From Castellaniella caeni NBRC 101664 (lineage in GTDB: Bacteria > Pseudomonadota > Gammaproteobacteria > Burkholderiales > Burkholderiaceae_B), in assembly GCF_001592225.1 (NCBI RefSeq), contig NZ_BCWN01000005.1, positions 62,001 through 126,000 on the forward strand: DNA of 64,000 nt, written 5' to 3'. The notes beneath the pieces were generated by a model. It was not told the DNA's origin and ran no database searches. It saw only the letters and a program-made list of their open reading frames with translations. Position 1 is the first letter of the stretch; each line of letters begins with the position of its first letter. Shown here piece after piece: positions 17,735 through 25,763 of this stretch. A program made the translations under genes and the position numbers.

Positions 17735-18502
17735 ATGCGGGAACGAATCGATTGTGCCTTGCTGGCACCGGGGCATGCCGATTGGGCCATGGCGCTGGAT
17801 GGCCGCTATCTGGGTGGGCGCCTGCAGCTGCATGGCGTGCAGACCGCGGGGGCGCCGCCAGAGCGCGTGCTGGATGACCCGGCCTTGGCCCGCGGGCGCT
17901 ACGATGCGGCGCTGGCGTATGCCGACGGTGCCACGCTGTCGGCTTGGCGGCGGGCGCTCGCCGCCCGTGCGGGCACGCTGCCTGCGGTGCTGCTGATCTA
18001 TGCCGTGGGCCTCAAGGCGCAGGCGATCCACGACCTCATCTCGCTGGGTGCCACCGATTTCGTCCAGGCGCCGTTTTGTCCCGAAGAACTGCGCGCGCGG
18101 CTGGAACACGCGCTCGACCGCCTGGCTCCCGTCAGCCTGGCCGAGCCCGCGCCCCGCTACGGCGCCGGGGGCGCGTGCGCGGCGCCCGGCATGCCCGTCC
18201 TGCCCGCCGAGGCCGCGTTGTGCGCATCCATTCTCAGCCGCTCCGGGGGCGAACTCGAGGCCTATGCCGTGGCCGTGGCCTTGCAGCGGGCCACCTCGCG
18301 CGATTCTTTCCGCGCCGCCAAGAGCCAGGTGGTGGCGCGCTTTGAACAAGCCTACATCCGCGCGGCGCTGGGGCGCCATGGCGGCAACATCACCTTGGCG
18401 GCCCGCACGGCACAGAAGCACCGTCGGGCTTTCTGGGCGCTGATGCGCAAGCACGATATCGACCCGGGCCCGTATCGGGTCGATCCGGGCGATGCCGGGT
18501 AA
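17735..18502 (+). CDS. pseudo-receiver / Fis-type HTH regulator
   Basis: A 255-residue protein with an N-terminal CheY-like region (about 1-130; LISLGATDFVQAPFCPEELRARLEHAL resembles the last part of a receiver) and a C-terminal Fis-type helix-turn-helix (SQVVARFEQAYIRAALGRHGGNITLAARTAQKHRRAFWALMRKH). There is no sigma-54 AAA+ module. The receiver looks non-phosphorylatable: the Lys of the usual KPF motif is replaced (QAPF) and no DLxxP-type acceptor Asp is evident. The ATG at 17735 follows AGGAG by 7 bp. No sensor kinase is adjacent; it diverges from the AGCS symporter and precedes hemE. Targets are unknown. Confidence 0.7.
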   Translation: MRERIDCALLAPGHADWAMALDGRYLGGRLQLHGVQTAGAPPERVLDDPALARGRYDAALAYADGATLSAWRRALAARAGTLPAVLLIYAVGLKAQAIHDLISLGATDFVQAPFCPEELRARLEHALDRLAPVSLAEPAPRYGAGGACAAPGMPVLPAEAALCASILSRSGGELEAYAVAVALQRATSRDSFRAAKSQVVARFEQAYIRAALGRHGGNITLAARTAQKHRRAFWALMRKHDIDPGPYRVDPGDAG

Positions 18503-18574
18503 AATCCAGGGTCACTCTCTTGATAAGCCGATGCCCGCCCCGAAACGGCTGGGCATCCTACGGGATAATCCGAC

Positions 18575-19642
18575 GTGACTCAGCTGAAAAACGATGTGTT
18601 CCTGCGCGCCCTGATGCGTGAGCCTGTTCCCTACACGCCCATCTGGATGATGCGCCAGGCAGGCCGCTACTTGCCCGAATACAACCAGACGCGGGCGCAG
18701 GCCGGGTCGTTTCTCGGCCTTGCGCAAAACCCCGAATACGCCTGCGAGGTCACCTTGCAGCCCCTGCGCCGTTTTGCCCTGGATGCCGCCATCCTGTTCT
18801 CCGATATTCTCACCGTACCCGACGCCATGGGCCTGGGGCTGCAGTTCGTGACGGGCGAAGGGCCGCGCTTCGAGCGGCCCCTGCGCGACGAAGCCGCGAT
18901 CGCCGCCCTGCGGGCACCCGATCTCGACCGCTTGCGCTACGTCTTCGACGCCGTGTCGCTCGTCCGCCGCGAGCTCGACGGCAGCGTGCCGCTCATCGGC
19001 TTTTCGGGCAGCCCCTGGACACTGGCCTGCTACATGGTCGAAGGGCAGGGCAGCAGCGACTACCGGCAGATCAAGACGCTGCTGTATCAACGCCCCGACC
19101 TGCTGCACCGCATTCTCGGCCTCAACGCGCAGGCCGTGGCGGCTTATCTCAATGCCCAGATTCAGGCGGGCGCCCAGGCCGTCATGGTGTTCGACAGCTG
19201 GGGCGGTGTCCTCGCCGACGGCCTGTTCCAGCAGTTTTCTCTGGATTACACGCGGCAGGTCGTGGCCGGCCTGCAGCGTGAGCACGAAGGGCGGCGCGTG
19301 CCCGTCATCGTCTTCACCAAGGGCGGCGGGCAGTGGGTCGAAGCCATCGCCCAAAGCGGTTGCGACGCGGTGGGCCTCGACTGGACGGCCAACCTTGCCG
19401 CCGCGCGCCAGCGCGTGAACGACCGGGTGGCTTTGCAGGGCAATCTCGACCCCATGGCCTTGTTTGGCGGAGACGCCGCCATCCGGGCCGAAGCGCGCCG
19501 CGTCCTGGCTGATTTCGGGCCGGTGGGCCAGGGGGGGCACGTTTTCAACCTGGGGCATGGCATCTCGCAATTCACGCCACCCGAGGCCGTGGTTTCCCTG
19601 GTCGATGAAGTGCATACCGCCAGCCGGGCGTATCACGGCTGA
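18575..19642 (+). CDS. hemE: uroporphyrinogen decarboxylase
   Basis: Removes four acetate carboxyls from uroporphyrinogen III to give coproporphyrinogen III in haem biosynthesis. The 355 residues are full length and include [13 protein letters not shown] with the conserved Arg, [13 protein letters not shown] with the catalytic Asp, [23 protein letters not shown] and the C-terminal FNLGHGI. The GTG at 18575 is used as start; no ATG is near. Two mutually exclusive hairpins lie in the short leader before it. A strong terminator follows the stop. Confidence 0.96.
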   Translation: MTQLKNDVFLRALMREPVPYTPIWMMRQAGRYLPEYNQTRAQAGSFLGLAQNPEYACEVTLQPLRRFALDAAILFSDILTVPDAMGLGLQFVTGEGPRFERPLRDEAAIAALRAPDLDRLRYVFDAVSLVRRELDGSVPLIGFSGSPWTLACYMVEGQGSSDYRQIKTLLYQRPDLLHRILGLNAQAVAAYLNAQIQAGAQAVMVFDSWGGVLADGLFQQFSLDYTRQVVAGLQREHEGRRVPVIVFTKGGGQWVEAIAQSGCDAVGLDWTANLAAARQRVNDRVALQGNLDPMALFGGDAAIRAEARRVLADFGPVGQGGHVFNLGHGISQFTPPEAVVSLVDEVHTASRAYHG

Positions 19643-19647
19643 GACAG

Positions 19648-19678
19648 CGCCCCGCCTGCCTTGCCGGGCGGGGCGTTT
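19648..19678 (+). terminator. rho-independent terminator of hemE
   Basis: CGCCCCGCC (19648-19656) and GGCGGGGCG (19667-19675) form a 9-bp GC stem followed by TTT, starting 6 bp after the hemE stop. Confidence 0.75.
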
Positions 19679-19689
19679 GAATGTTGTGC

Positions 19690-19873
19690 TTATGCACAAT
19701 CGCGTGAACAGGCCGGTTTCGGGCGATGTCTTCTGAACAAATCTTGAATGACAACATAAATCATTGATTTATATAGAAAATACATCGTATTTTGAAGTTG
19801 TCCCCAGTGCTGGAGGCGCCCCGGCTGTATACGGCCCTCCTTTGTACCTTCCTTCTCCACAAAGTTATCCACA
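19690..19873 (+). promoter_or_regulatory. DnaA boxes and AT-rich segment between hemE and priA
   Basis: Two exact TTATNCACA DnaA boxes occur, TTATGCACA at 19690-19698 and TTATCCACA at 19865-19873, plus a one-mismatch box TTCTCCACA at 19853-19861. Between them is a strongly AT-rich run (about 19733-19797) in an otherwise GC-rich region. The arrangement could be a priA promoter under DnaA control or an origin-like element. Confidence 0.5.
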
Positions 19874-19890
19874 GGTTGCGCCATTGCCTC

Positions 19891-22008
19891 ATGTCTGACC
19901 CTGTCTATCTGGCCGTTGCGCTGGATGTTCCCCTGCCTGGTCTGTTCGACTACGCGCATGACGTGCCTGTGGCGCCAGGCGTGCGCGTGCGGGTCATGTT
20001 TGGCCGCCGGGCCATGATCGGCATGGTGTGGGCGGTGCGCCAGCAGCCCCAGGTGGCGCCTGACAAGGTGCGCGCGATCGAATCGGTGCTCGACGACTTG
20101 CCGCCCCTGCCGGACGACTGGCTGCGGCTGGCCGGATTCGCGGCGCGCTACTATCACCACCCGCTGGGCGAAGTGGTGCTGCCGGCCCTGCCGCCTTCGT
20201 TGCGCAAGCCCTCGGCCTACACGGGGGCGCGCTCGGCGGGCGGCCCCGTCTGCCGGGCGGACAGGCGGCCCGGCGGCAGGCAGCCCCGGCACGCCGCCTC
20301 GGCACCCGGGACAGTAGCGGGCGCCGAGGCGGCGGTTGGCTCGCCAGACGCGGCGCGCGGCCAGGCGCCCCAGCTCACCGCGCATCAGCAGGCCGCCCTG
20401 GCCCGCCTGCAGACCCTGCTGTCAGGCGGGCATGGCGTGGCCTTGCTGCATGGCGTCACGGGCAGCGGCAAGACCGAGCTGTATCTGCGGCTGGCGCAGC
20501 AGGTGCTGGCCCAGGGGCGGCAAGTGCTGCTGCTGGTGCCCGAGATCAACCTCACGCCGCAGCTCGAGCAGGTGGTGCGAGACCGCCTCATGCCGGATGC
20601 GGCGGCGGGCGCACCTGGCCTGGCCATCATGCACAGCCGCCTCTCCGAGGGCGACCGGCTGCGCGCCTGGCTGCGCGTCAGCCGGGGCGAGGCCAGCCTC
20701 TTGCTGGGCACCCGCCTGGCCCTCATGACGCCCATGCCCCGCCTGGGGCTCATCGTGGTCGATGAAGAGCACGACGCGTCCTATAAACAGCAGGATGGTC
20801 TGCGCTATTCGGCGCGCGACCTCGCCATCTGGCGCGGGCACGATCTGGGCATCCCCGTGGTGCTCGGGTCGGCTACCCCCTCGCTGGAAACCTGGCGTCA
20901 CGCCCAGGAAGGCGACTATCAGTACGTCAGCCTGCCCGAGCGGGCCCAGACCCAGCCGCTGCCCGACATCCGCCTGGTCGATACCCGCCGCGCGCAGCTC
21001 GAACAAGGCTTCACGCCCCAGTTGCTGCAGGCGCTTGAAGCGCGCCTGCGGCAGGGTGAACAAAGCCTGGTCTTCATCAACCGCCGCGGCTATGCGCCCG
21101 TGCTGCGCTGTCCGTCCTGCGGCTGGGTCAGCCAGTGCCGACAGTGCACGGCGCATACCGTCGTGCACCGCGCGTCGGGCCGTCGGGCCGTGCTGCAATG
21201 CCACCACTGCGGCGACACCCAGCCGGTGCCGCGCGCCTGTCCCGATTGCGGCGATCAAGACCTTCAGCCCATGGGGCGTGGCACGCAGCGGGTCGAAGAA
21301 TTCCTGGCCGAACATTTTCCCCAGGCGCGCATCGTGCGCATCGATGCGGACGCAACGCGGCGCAAGGGCAGCGCCGAAGCCTTGTTCGCCCAGGTGCATG
21401 CGGGCGAGGCCGACATTCTGGTCGGCACGCAGATGGTTTCCAAGGGGCACGACTTCGCGGGGCTGGGCCTGGTGGGGGTGCTCAATGCCGACGCGGCCCT
21501 GTTCGCCCAGGATTTCCGCGCGCCCGAGCGCCTGTTTGCTCAACTGATGCAGGTGGCCGGACGGGCCGGGCGGCGGGCCGCGGGTGCCCAGGTGCTGGTG
21601 CAGACCGATTATCCCGACCAGGCGGTCTATCAGGCTTTGTGCCGCCATGATTATTCGGGCTTTGCGCAGGCCTCCCTGGCCGAGCGACAGGATCTGGGCC
21701 TGCCGCCGTTTTCCAGCCAGGCGCTGCTGACGGCGCAGGCGCCGCGCCTGGCCGACGCCCTCGATTTTCTGCTCGCGGTGCGGGACTGCGCCGCGTCCCT
21801 GCCCGAGGCGGCGGGCGTGCGGCTGTATGATGCCGTACCCCTGCGCGTGGTGCGGGTGGCCCGGGTCGAACGGGCCCAGCTGCTGCTCGAGTCCACCCGT
21901 CGCCCGGCCCTGCACCGGCTGCTGAACGCCCTGCTGCCCCGGCTCGACGCGCTGGCGGGCAGCGCGGCGCTACGCTGGGGCATCGAGGTCGATCCCCAGG
22001 ATATCTGA
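19891..22008 (+). CDS. priA: primosomal replication restart helicase PriA
   Basis: 3'-5' helicase that recognises abandoned forks and reloads DnaB. The 705-residue product has an N-terminal fork-binding domain, Walker A GVTGSGKTEL, DEEHD box, the paired-Cys zinc module (LRCPSCGWVSQCRQCT ... CHHCG ... CPDCG) and VGTQMVSKGHDF in the second RecA lobe. The ATG at 19891 (MSDPVYLAVALDVPL) fits family N-termini; the upstream in-frame ATG region is not homologous. An Ala/Gly/Arg-rich linker (about residues 110-155) replaces part of the usual spacer before the helicase core. rep starts 4 bp after its stop. Confidence 0.96.
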   Translation: MSDPVYLAVALDVPLPGLFDYAHDVPVAPGVRVRVMFGRRAMIGMVWAVRQQPQVAPDKVRAIESVLDDLPPLPDDWLRLAGFAARYYHHPLGEVVLPALPPSLRKPSAYTGARSAGGPVCRADRRPGGRQPRHAASAPGTVAGAEAAVGSPDAARGQAPQLTAHQQAALARLQTLLSGGHGVALLHGVTGSGKTELYLRLAQQVLAQGRQVLLLVPEINLTPQLEQVVRDRLMPDAAAGAPGLAIMHSRLSEGDRLRAWLRVSRGEASLLLGTRLALMTPMPRLGLIVVDEEHDASYKQQDGLRYSARDLAIWRGHDLGIPVVLGSATPSLETWRHAQEGDYQYVSLPERAQTQPLPDIRLVDTRRAQLEQGFTPQLLQALEARLRQGEQSLVFINRRGYAPVLRCPSCGWVSQCRQCTAHTVVHRASGRRAVLQCHHCGDTQPVPRACPDCGDQDLQPMGRGTQRVEEFLAEHFPQARIVRIDADATRRKGSAEALFAQVHAGEADILVGTQMVSKGHDFAGLGLVGVLNADAALFAQDFRAPERLFAQLMQVAGRAGRRAAGAQVLVQTDYPDQAVYQALCRHDYSGFAQASLAERQDLGLPPFSSQALLTAQAPRLADALDFLLAVRDCAASLPEAAGVRLYDAVPLRVVRVARVERAQLLLESTRRPALHRLLNALLPRLDALAGSAALRWGIEVDPQDI

Positions 22009-22011
22009 TTC

Positions 22012-24270
22012 ATGAACACGCCTTTCGCCGCCGGCTTGCCGCCCGGTTCCACCTTGCCCGCCGGCTTGAACGCCCGCCAGCGCGAGGCGGTACTGTATCT
22101 CGATGGGCCATGCCTCGTGCTGGCAGGGGCGGGCAGCGGCAAGACGCGCGTCATCACGCAAAAAATGGCCTACCTGCTGCGCGAGTGTGGCTACCAGGCA
22201 CGCCACGTGGTGGCGCTGACCTTCACCAACAAGGCGGCGCGCGAGATGAACGAGCGCGTGCGCACCCTGGTCGATCCGCGCCTGCTGCGCGGCCTGACCG
22301 TGGGCACTTTTCACTCGTTGGGTCTGCGCTTTCTGCGTGAGGAATATGCGCGGCTGGGCCTGAAGCGCGGCTTTTCCATCCTGGACGCGACCGATGCGCA
22401 AGGCATCGTCCAGGAACTGCTCGCCACGACCGACCGGGCCCGCCTGCGGGCGGTGCAGCAAACCATCTCTTTGTGGAAAAATGCCCTGCTCGATCCGGAC
22501 GCCGCCGCGCGCGTGGCCCTGGGGCCGGACGAATCCGAAGCCGTGCGGGTGTACCGCAGCTACGAGGCCACCCTGCGGGCCTATCAGTCGGTCGATTTCG
22601 ATGACCTCATCCGCCTGCCGGCCCAGCTGTTGGCCCGCGACGAGGAAACCCGCGCCCGCTGGCAGGCCCGCGTGCAATATCTGCTGGTGGACGAATACCA
22701 GGACACCAACGCCTGCCAGTACCAGCTGGTGCGCATGCTGTGCGGCGAACGCGCCCAGCTGACGGCGGTGGGTGACGACGATCAGGCCATCTACGCCTGG
22801 CGTGGGGCCACGGTGGAAAACCTGGCCCAGCTCGAACACGATTACCCAGCCCTGCGTCTCATCAAGCTGGAACAGAACTACCGCTCGGTGCAGCGCATCT
22901 TGCAGGCGGCCAACCAGGTCATCAGCCACAATCCGAAGACCTTCGACAAGACTCTGTGGTCCGAGCTGGGCGTGGGCGAACCCATCGGCGTGATGGCGAT
23001 GGATTCCGACCTGATCGAGGCCGAATCCATCGCCATGCGGCTGTCGGCGGCGCGCTTCGAGCGCCAGGCGCAGTGGAAGGATTTTGCCGTGCTGTACCGT
23101 GGCAACCACCAGGCGCGGGTGATGGAGCAGGCGCTGCGTACCTTGCGCATCCCATACACCGTGTCGGGCGGGCAAAGTTTTTTCGACAAGGCCGAGGTGC
23201 GCGATGTGCTGGCCTGGCTGCGCCTGATCGCCAACGAGGACGAAGACCCGGCCTTCATCCGGGCGGCCACGACGCCGCGCCGAGGGATCGGCCAGGGCAC
23301 TTTGCAGGCCCTCGGGGCCGAGGCCGCGCGGCGTAACGTCTCTTTGTATGCGGTCGCCGCCGAGGTCACCGAGGCCGTTTTGCCCGCGGCGCGCCAGCGC
23401 GAAATCCTGCGCGATTTCGTGCGCCTGATCCAGCACTTCCAGGTGCGTGCGGCGCAGCGCAACGGGGCGGCGGTGCTGCCGCTGCCCACGGCCCAGGTGC
23501 AGGGCGATTTGCTGGGCTTCGACCCCGATCCGCCCGCGCCGGGGACGGATCCGGCGCACGAGCTGGGCGCGCTGCGGGCTGCGTTGGCCGACGCGGGCGG
23601 CGCAACGCCTGCCGCACCGCCGGGGGCGGCCGCCGGGCCGGTGGGCGCCGATGGCCTGCAGCACGATCACGCGGGCCGGGTGCTCGACGATCTGTTGTCC
23701 GTCGTGGACTACGAACGCTATCTGTACGACCAGTTCGACGAGCGCCAAGCCCAGGCGCGCTGGGGCAACGTGCTGGAACTCATCGACTGGCTCAAGCGCA
23801 AGGCCGATGAGGACGACCTCACCGTGCTCGAGCTGGTGCAGCACGTGGCGCTGGTCACCATGCTCGAACGCTCGGACGACGAAGAACCCGACGCCGTCAA
23901 GCTGTCCACGCTGCACGCTTCCAAGGGGCTGGAGTTTCCCCACGTCTACCTGATCGGGGTGGAAGAAGGCCTGCTGCCGCACCGGGGGGGCGACGAGGAC
24001 GGCGACGTGAGCGAGGCCGCCGTGGCGGCGCGCGTGCGGCGCATCCAGGAAGAGCGCCGCCTGATGTACGTGGGGATCACGCGCGCCCAGCGCACCTTGC
24101 AGATCAGCTGGTGCCGCAAGCGCCGACGGGGCCGCGAGGACACGGTGTGCGAGCCCTCGCGCTTCATCGCCGAGATGGGCCTGCAGGCCGAGGCTCCGCG
24201 ATCCACCGAAGCGGCGGATCACGATCCCGACCGCACCCTCAGCCGCTTGAAAGATCTCCTCGGACGCTGA
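22012..24270 (+). CDS. rep: ATP-dependent DNA helicase Rep (UvrD/Rep superfamily 1A)
   Basis: 3'-5' DNA translocase that helps forks past obstacles. The 752 residues include motif I AGAGSGKTRVI, Ia TFTNKAAREMNERV, II LVDEYQDTN, III GDDDQAIYAWRGA, IV LEQNYRS, V LSTLHASKGLEF and VI EERRLMYVGITRAQ. The tail WCRKRRRGRE ... CEPSRFIAEM is closer to Rep than to UvrD. An insertion rich in Ala, Pro and Gly (about 495-550) lies between helicase lobes. It sits 4 bp after priA, giving a replication-restart pair likely cotranscribed. Confidence 0.9.
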   Translation: MNTPFAAGLPPGSTLPAGLNARQREAVLYLDGPCLVLAGAGSGKTRVITQKMAYLLRECGYQARHVVALTFTNKAAREMNERVRTLVDPRLLRGLTVGTFHSLGLRFLREEYARLGLKRGFSILDATDAQGIVQELLATTDRARLRAVQQTISLWKNALLDPDAAARVALGPDESEAVRVYRSYEATLRAYQSVDFDDLIRLPAQLLARDEETRARWQARVQYLLVDEYQDTNACQYQLVRMLCGERAQLTAVGDDDQAIYAWRGATVENLAQLEHDYPALRLIKLEQNYRSVQRILQAANQVISHNPKTFDKTLWSELGVGEPIGVMAMDSDLIEAESIAMRLSAARFERQAQWKDFAVLYRGNHQARVMEQALRTLRIPYTVSGGQSFFDKAEVRDVLAWLRLIANEDEDPAFIRAATTPRRGIGQGTLQALGAEAARRNVSLYAVAAEVTEAVLPAARQREILRDFVRLIQHFQVRAAQRNGAAVLPLPTAQVQGDLLGFDPDPPAPGTDPAHELGALRAALADAGGATPAAPPGAAAGPVGADGLQHDHAGRVLDDLLSVVDYERYLYDQFDERQAQARWGNVLELIDWLKRKADEDDLTVLELVQHVALVTMLERSDDEEPDAVKLSTLHASKGLEFPHVYLIGVEEGLLPHRGGDEDGDVSEAAVAARVRRIQEERRLMYVGITRAQRTLQISWCRKRRRGREDTVCEPSRFIAEMGLQAEAPRSTEAADHDPDRTLSRLKDLLGR

Positions 24271-24295
24271 GCGCGTCGGGTGCAATATAGTGCTG

Positions 24296-24358
24296 CCGCA
24301 CCGCACCGCACCGCACCGCACCGCACCGCACCGCACCGCACCGCACCGTGTTGTGTTG
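24296..24358. repeat. pentanucleotide microsatellite (CCGCA)12
   Basis: Twelve uninterrupted CCGCA units (24296-24355) plus a partial CCG, 26 bp after the rep stop. It is intergenic, between rep and the convergent small gene. Confidence 0.95.
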
Positions 24359-24419
24359 CGTTGTGATGTGCGCTGCCACGTGTCGTCGCAGTCAGCTTGC
24401 GCCTGGCCGGACAAAAGAA

Positions 24420-24449
24420 AGGGCCTTGCCGCGTTTGCGGCAAGGCCCT
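24420..24449 (-). terminator. strong terminator of the small gene at 24492-24719
   Basis: AGGGCCTTGCCGC (24420-24432), loop GTTT, GCGGCAAGGCCCT (24437-24449): a 13-bp perfect stem. On the minus strand it is followed by TTCTTTTGT. Confidence 0.85.
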
Positions 24450-24491
24450 GAGCGCGCGCCCCGGCCCAGAGGCCGGGAGCTTTTGCACCGA

Positions 24492-24719
24492 TTACCAGTA
24501 CAGGCGCTTGTACAGCATGTTGCGGGCGCGCACCTCGACTTGGGCGTTGATGGTGCTGGCGATACCGCGGCCCACTGCCTTGGCGGCGCGACGCAGGCCA
24601 TGCCCGATCTTCTTCAAGCCCTTGCCGATCGACAAAGGTTGCGATTCGTTCAGAATCGAATGGGCATAAGCGCGTTCAAGCGCATCAGACAGCAGGTTGG
24701 GTGTTTGTACGTAGTTCAC
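24492..24719 (-). CDS. small cationic protein of unknown function (75 aa)
   Basis: Unrecognised 75-residue protein, rich in Lys/Arg with a central GKGLKKIGHGLRRAAKAVGRG stretch that would form a cationic amphipathic helix, and ending in ARNMLYKRLYW. It has no signal peptide or obvious membrane span. It starts at a GTG (24719) with AGGAG 7 bp upstream and is followed by a very strong terminator, so expression as an independent unit is well supported. The promoter area carries duplicated GGGTAAACCCTA elements. No function is claimed. Confidence 0.7.
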   Translation of the reverse strand: MNYVQTPNLLSDALERAYAHSILNESQPLSIGKGLKKIGHGLRRAAKAVGRGIASTINAQVEVRARNMLYKRLYW

Positions 24720-24764
24720 GACTGACTCCTGTTTCAGAAGCTGCAGATTTCAACAAGGTCAGTA

Positions 24765-24802
24765 TAGGGTAAACCCTAGAATAAAGATAGGGGTAAACCC
24801 TA
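24765..24802 (-). promoter_or_regulatory. duplicated GGGTAAACCCTA operator-like element
   Basis: TAGGGTAAACCCTA (24765-24778, a 6-bp inverted repeat with 2-bp spacer) and TAGGGGTAAACCCTA (24788-24802) are direct repeats 24 bp apart. A TATACT -10-like hexamer (minus strand, 24761-24766) overlaps the first copy, upstream of the small gene's start. Confidence 0.5.
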
Positions 24803-24890
24803 ATATCCCATGGGGGTGCCGTTTTATTGGAAAAACGGGCTGAAAGTGTGGTGAAAAGGCCCACAGGGCGGTCGGGCGAGGGGATGATGC

Positions 24891-24943
<53 letters not shown>

Positions 24944-25028
24944 CCGGGCGCGGTGCCCGATGTGGGACTTGCCGTGTGGCTGGTTTTGCCAGATCGGGGG
25001 CGGGACGCCGCACCGCCCCCGGCCTGGA

Positions 25029-25763
25029 TCAGGCGCTCTTGCGGGCGAAGAACTGGCGAAAGGCCGCCTGCGCCTCGGCGGACTTCAGGCGCTCGAAGAA
25101 CGCCTGGGCCTCGGTGTCGAGCACCTGGTGGATGGTGTCGCGCTCGGGGGCCCGCAGCAAGGTCTTGCTGGCCCGGACGGCCTGGATGGGCTGGGCGGCC
25201 AGGGCCTGGGCGCAGGCGCGGGCGGCGGCCAGCGGGTCGTCGGTGATCTCGCTGAGCAGCTGGCCGGCCAGGGCCTCGTCGGCGTCGAAGGGCTGGGCCT
25301 GCAGCAGCCAGCGGGCCGCGCGGCGCGCACCCGCCAGGCGCGGCAGCAGGTAGCTGGAGGCGCCTTCCGGGCACAGCCCGAGCGACACGAACGGCAGGCG
25401 GAAAACGGCGCTGCGGTCGGCGTAGACGAAGTCGCAGTGCGCCAGCAGGGTGACGCCCACGCCCACGGCCTGGCCTTGCACGGCGGCGATCACCGGGACG
25501 TTCACCGAGGCCAGGGTGTGCAGAAAGGCGATCGAGCCCACGTCCTGGGTGCTTTGCGGCATCTGGAACTCGGCCAGGTCGTTGCCCGCCGTGAAATGCC
25601 CGCCCGCGCCCGAGAGGATCACCGCCGCGCAGCCGACGTCGGCGTCCGCCGCCCGCAAGGCCTGCTCGATGTCCCGGTACATGGCGTCGGTCAGGGCGTT
25701 GCGGCGCTCGGGGCGGTCGATGAGGATTTCGAGGATGGGGCCGTGCTGTTCGAGGCGGATCAT
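25029..25763 (-). CDS. enoyl-CoA hydratase/isomerase family protein
   Basis: Crotonase-fold protein of 244 residues acting on a CoA thioester. The oxyanion-hole segment HFTAGNDLAEF and the second block GQAVGVGVTLLAHCDFVYA are present, and FVSLGLCPEGASSYLLPRLAG follows, where Glu may be the single catalytic acid as in isomerases. The start overlaps the NPD stop (ATGA), so the two are translationally coupled. The operon promoter carries the same palindrome core as the fadN-like operon, tying it to fatty-acid or acyl-CoA metabolism. Precise substrate unknown. Confidence 0.88.
   Translation of the reverse strand: MIRLEQHGPILEILIDRPERRNALTDAMYRDIEQALRAADADVGCAAVILSGAGGHFTAGNDLAEFQMPQSTQDVGSIAFLHTLASVNVPVIAAVQGQAVGVGVTLLAHCDFVYADRSAVFRLPFVSLGLCPEGASSYLLPRLAGARRAARWLLQAQPFDADEALAGQLLSEITDDPLAAARACAQALAAQPIQAVRASKTLLRAPERDTIHQVLDTEAQAFFERLKSAEAQAAFRQFFARKSA

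Noticed and set aside
21970-24414. 814-codon minus-strand frame opposite rep
   Set aside because: Antisense shadow of a clear superfamily 1 helicase; its N-terminus runs into the CCGCA array.
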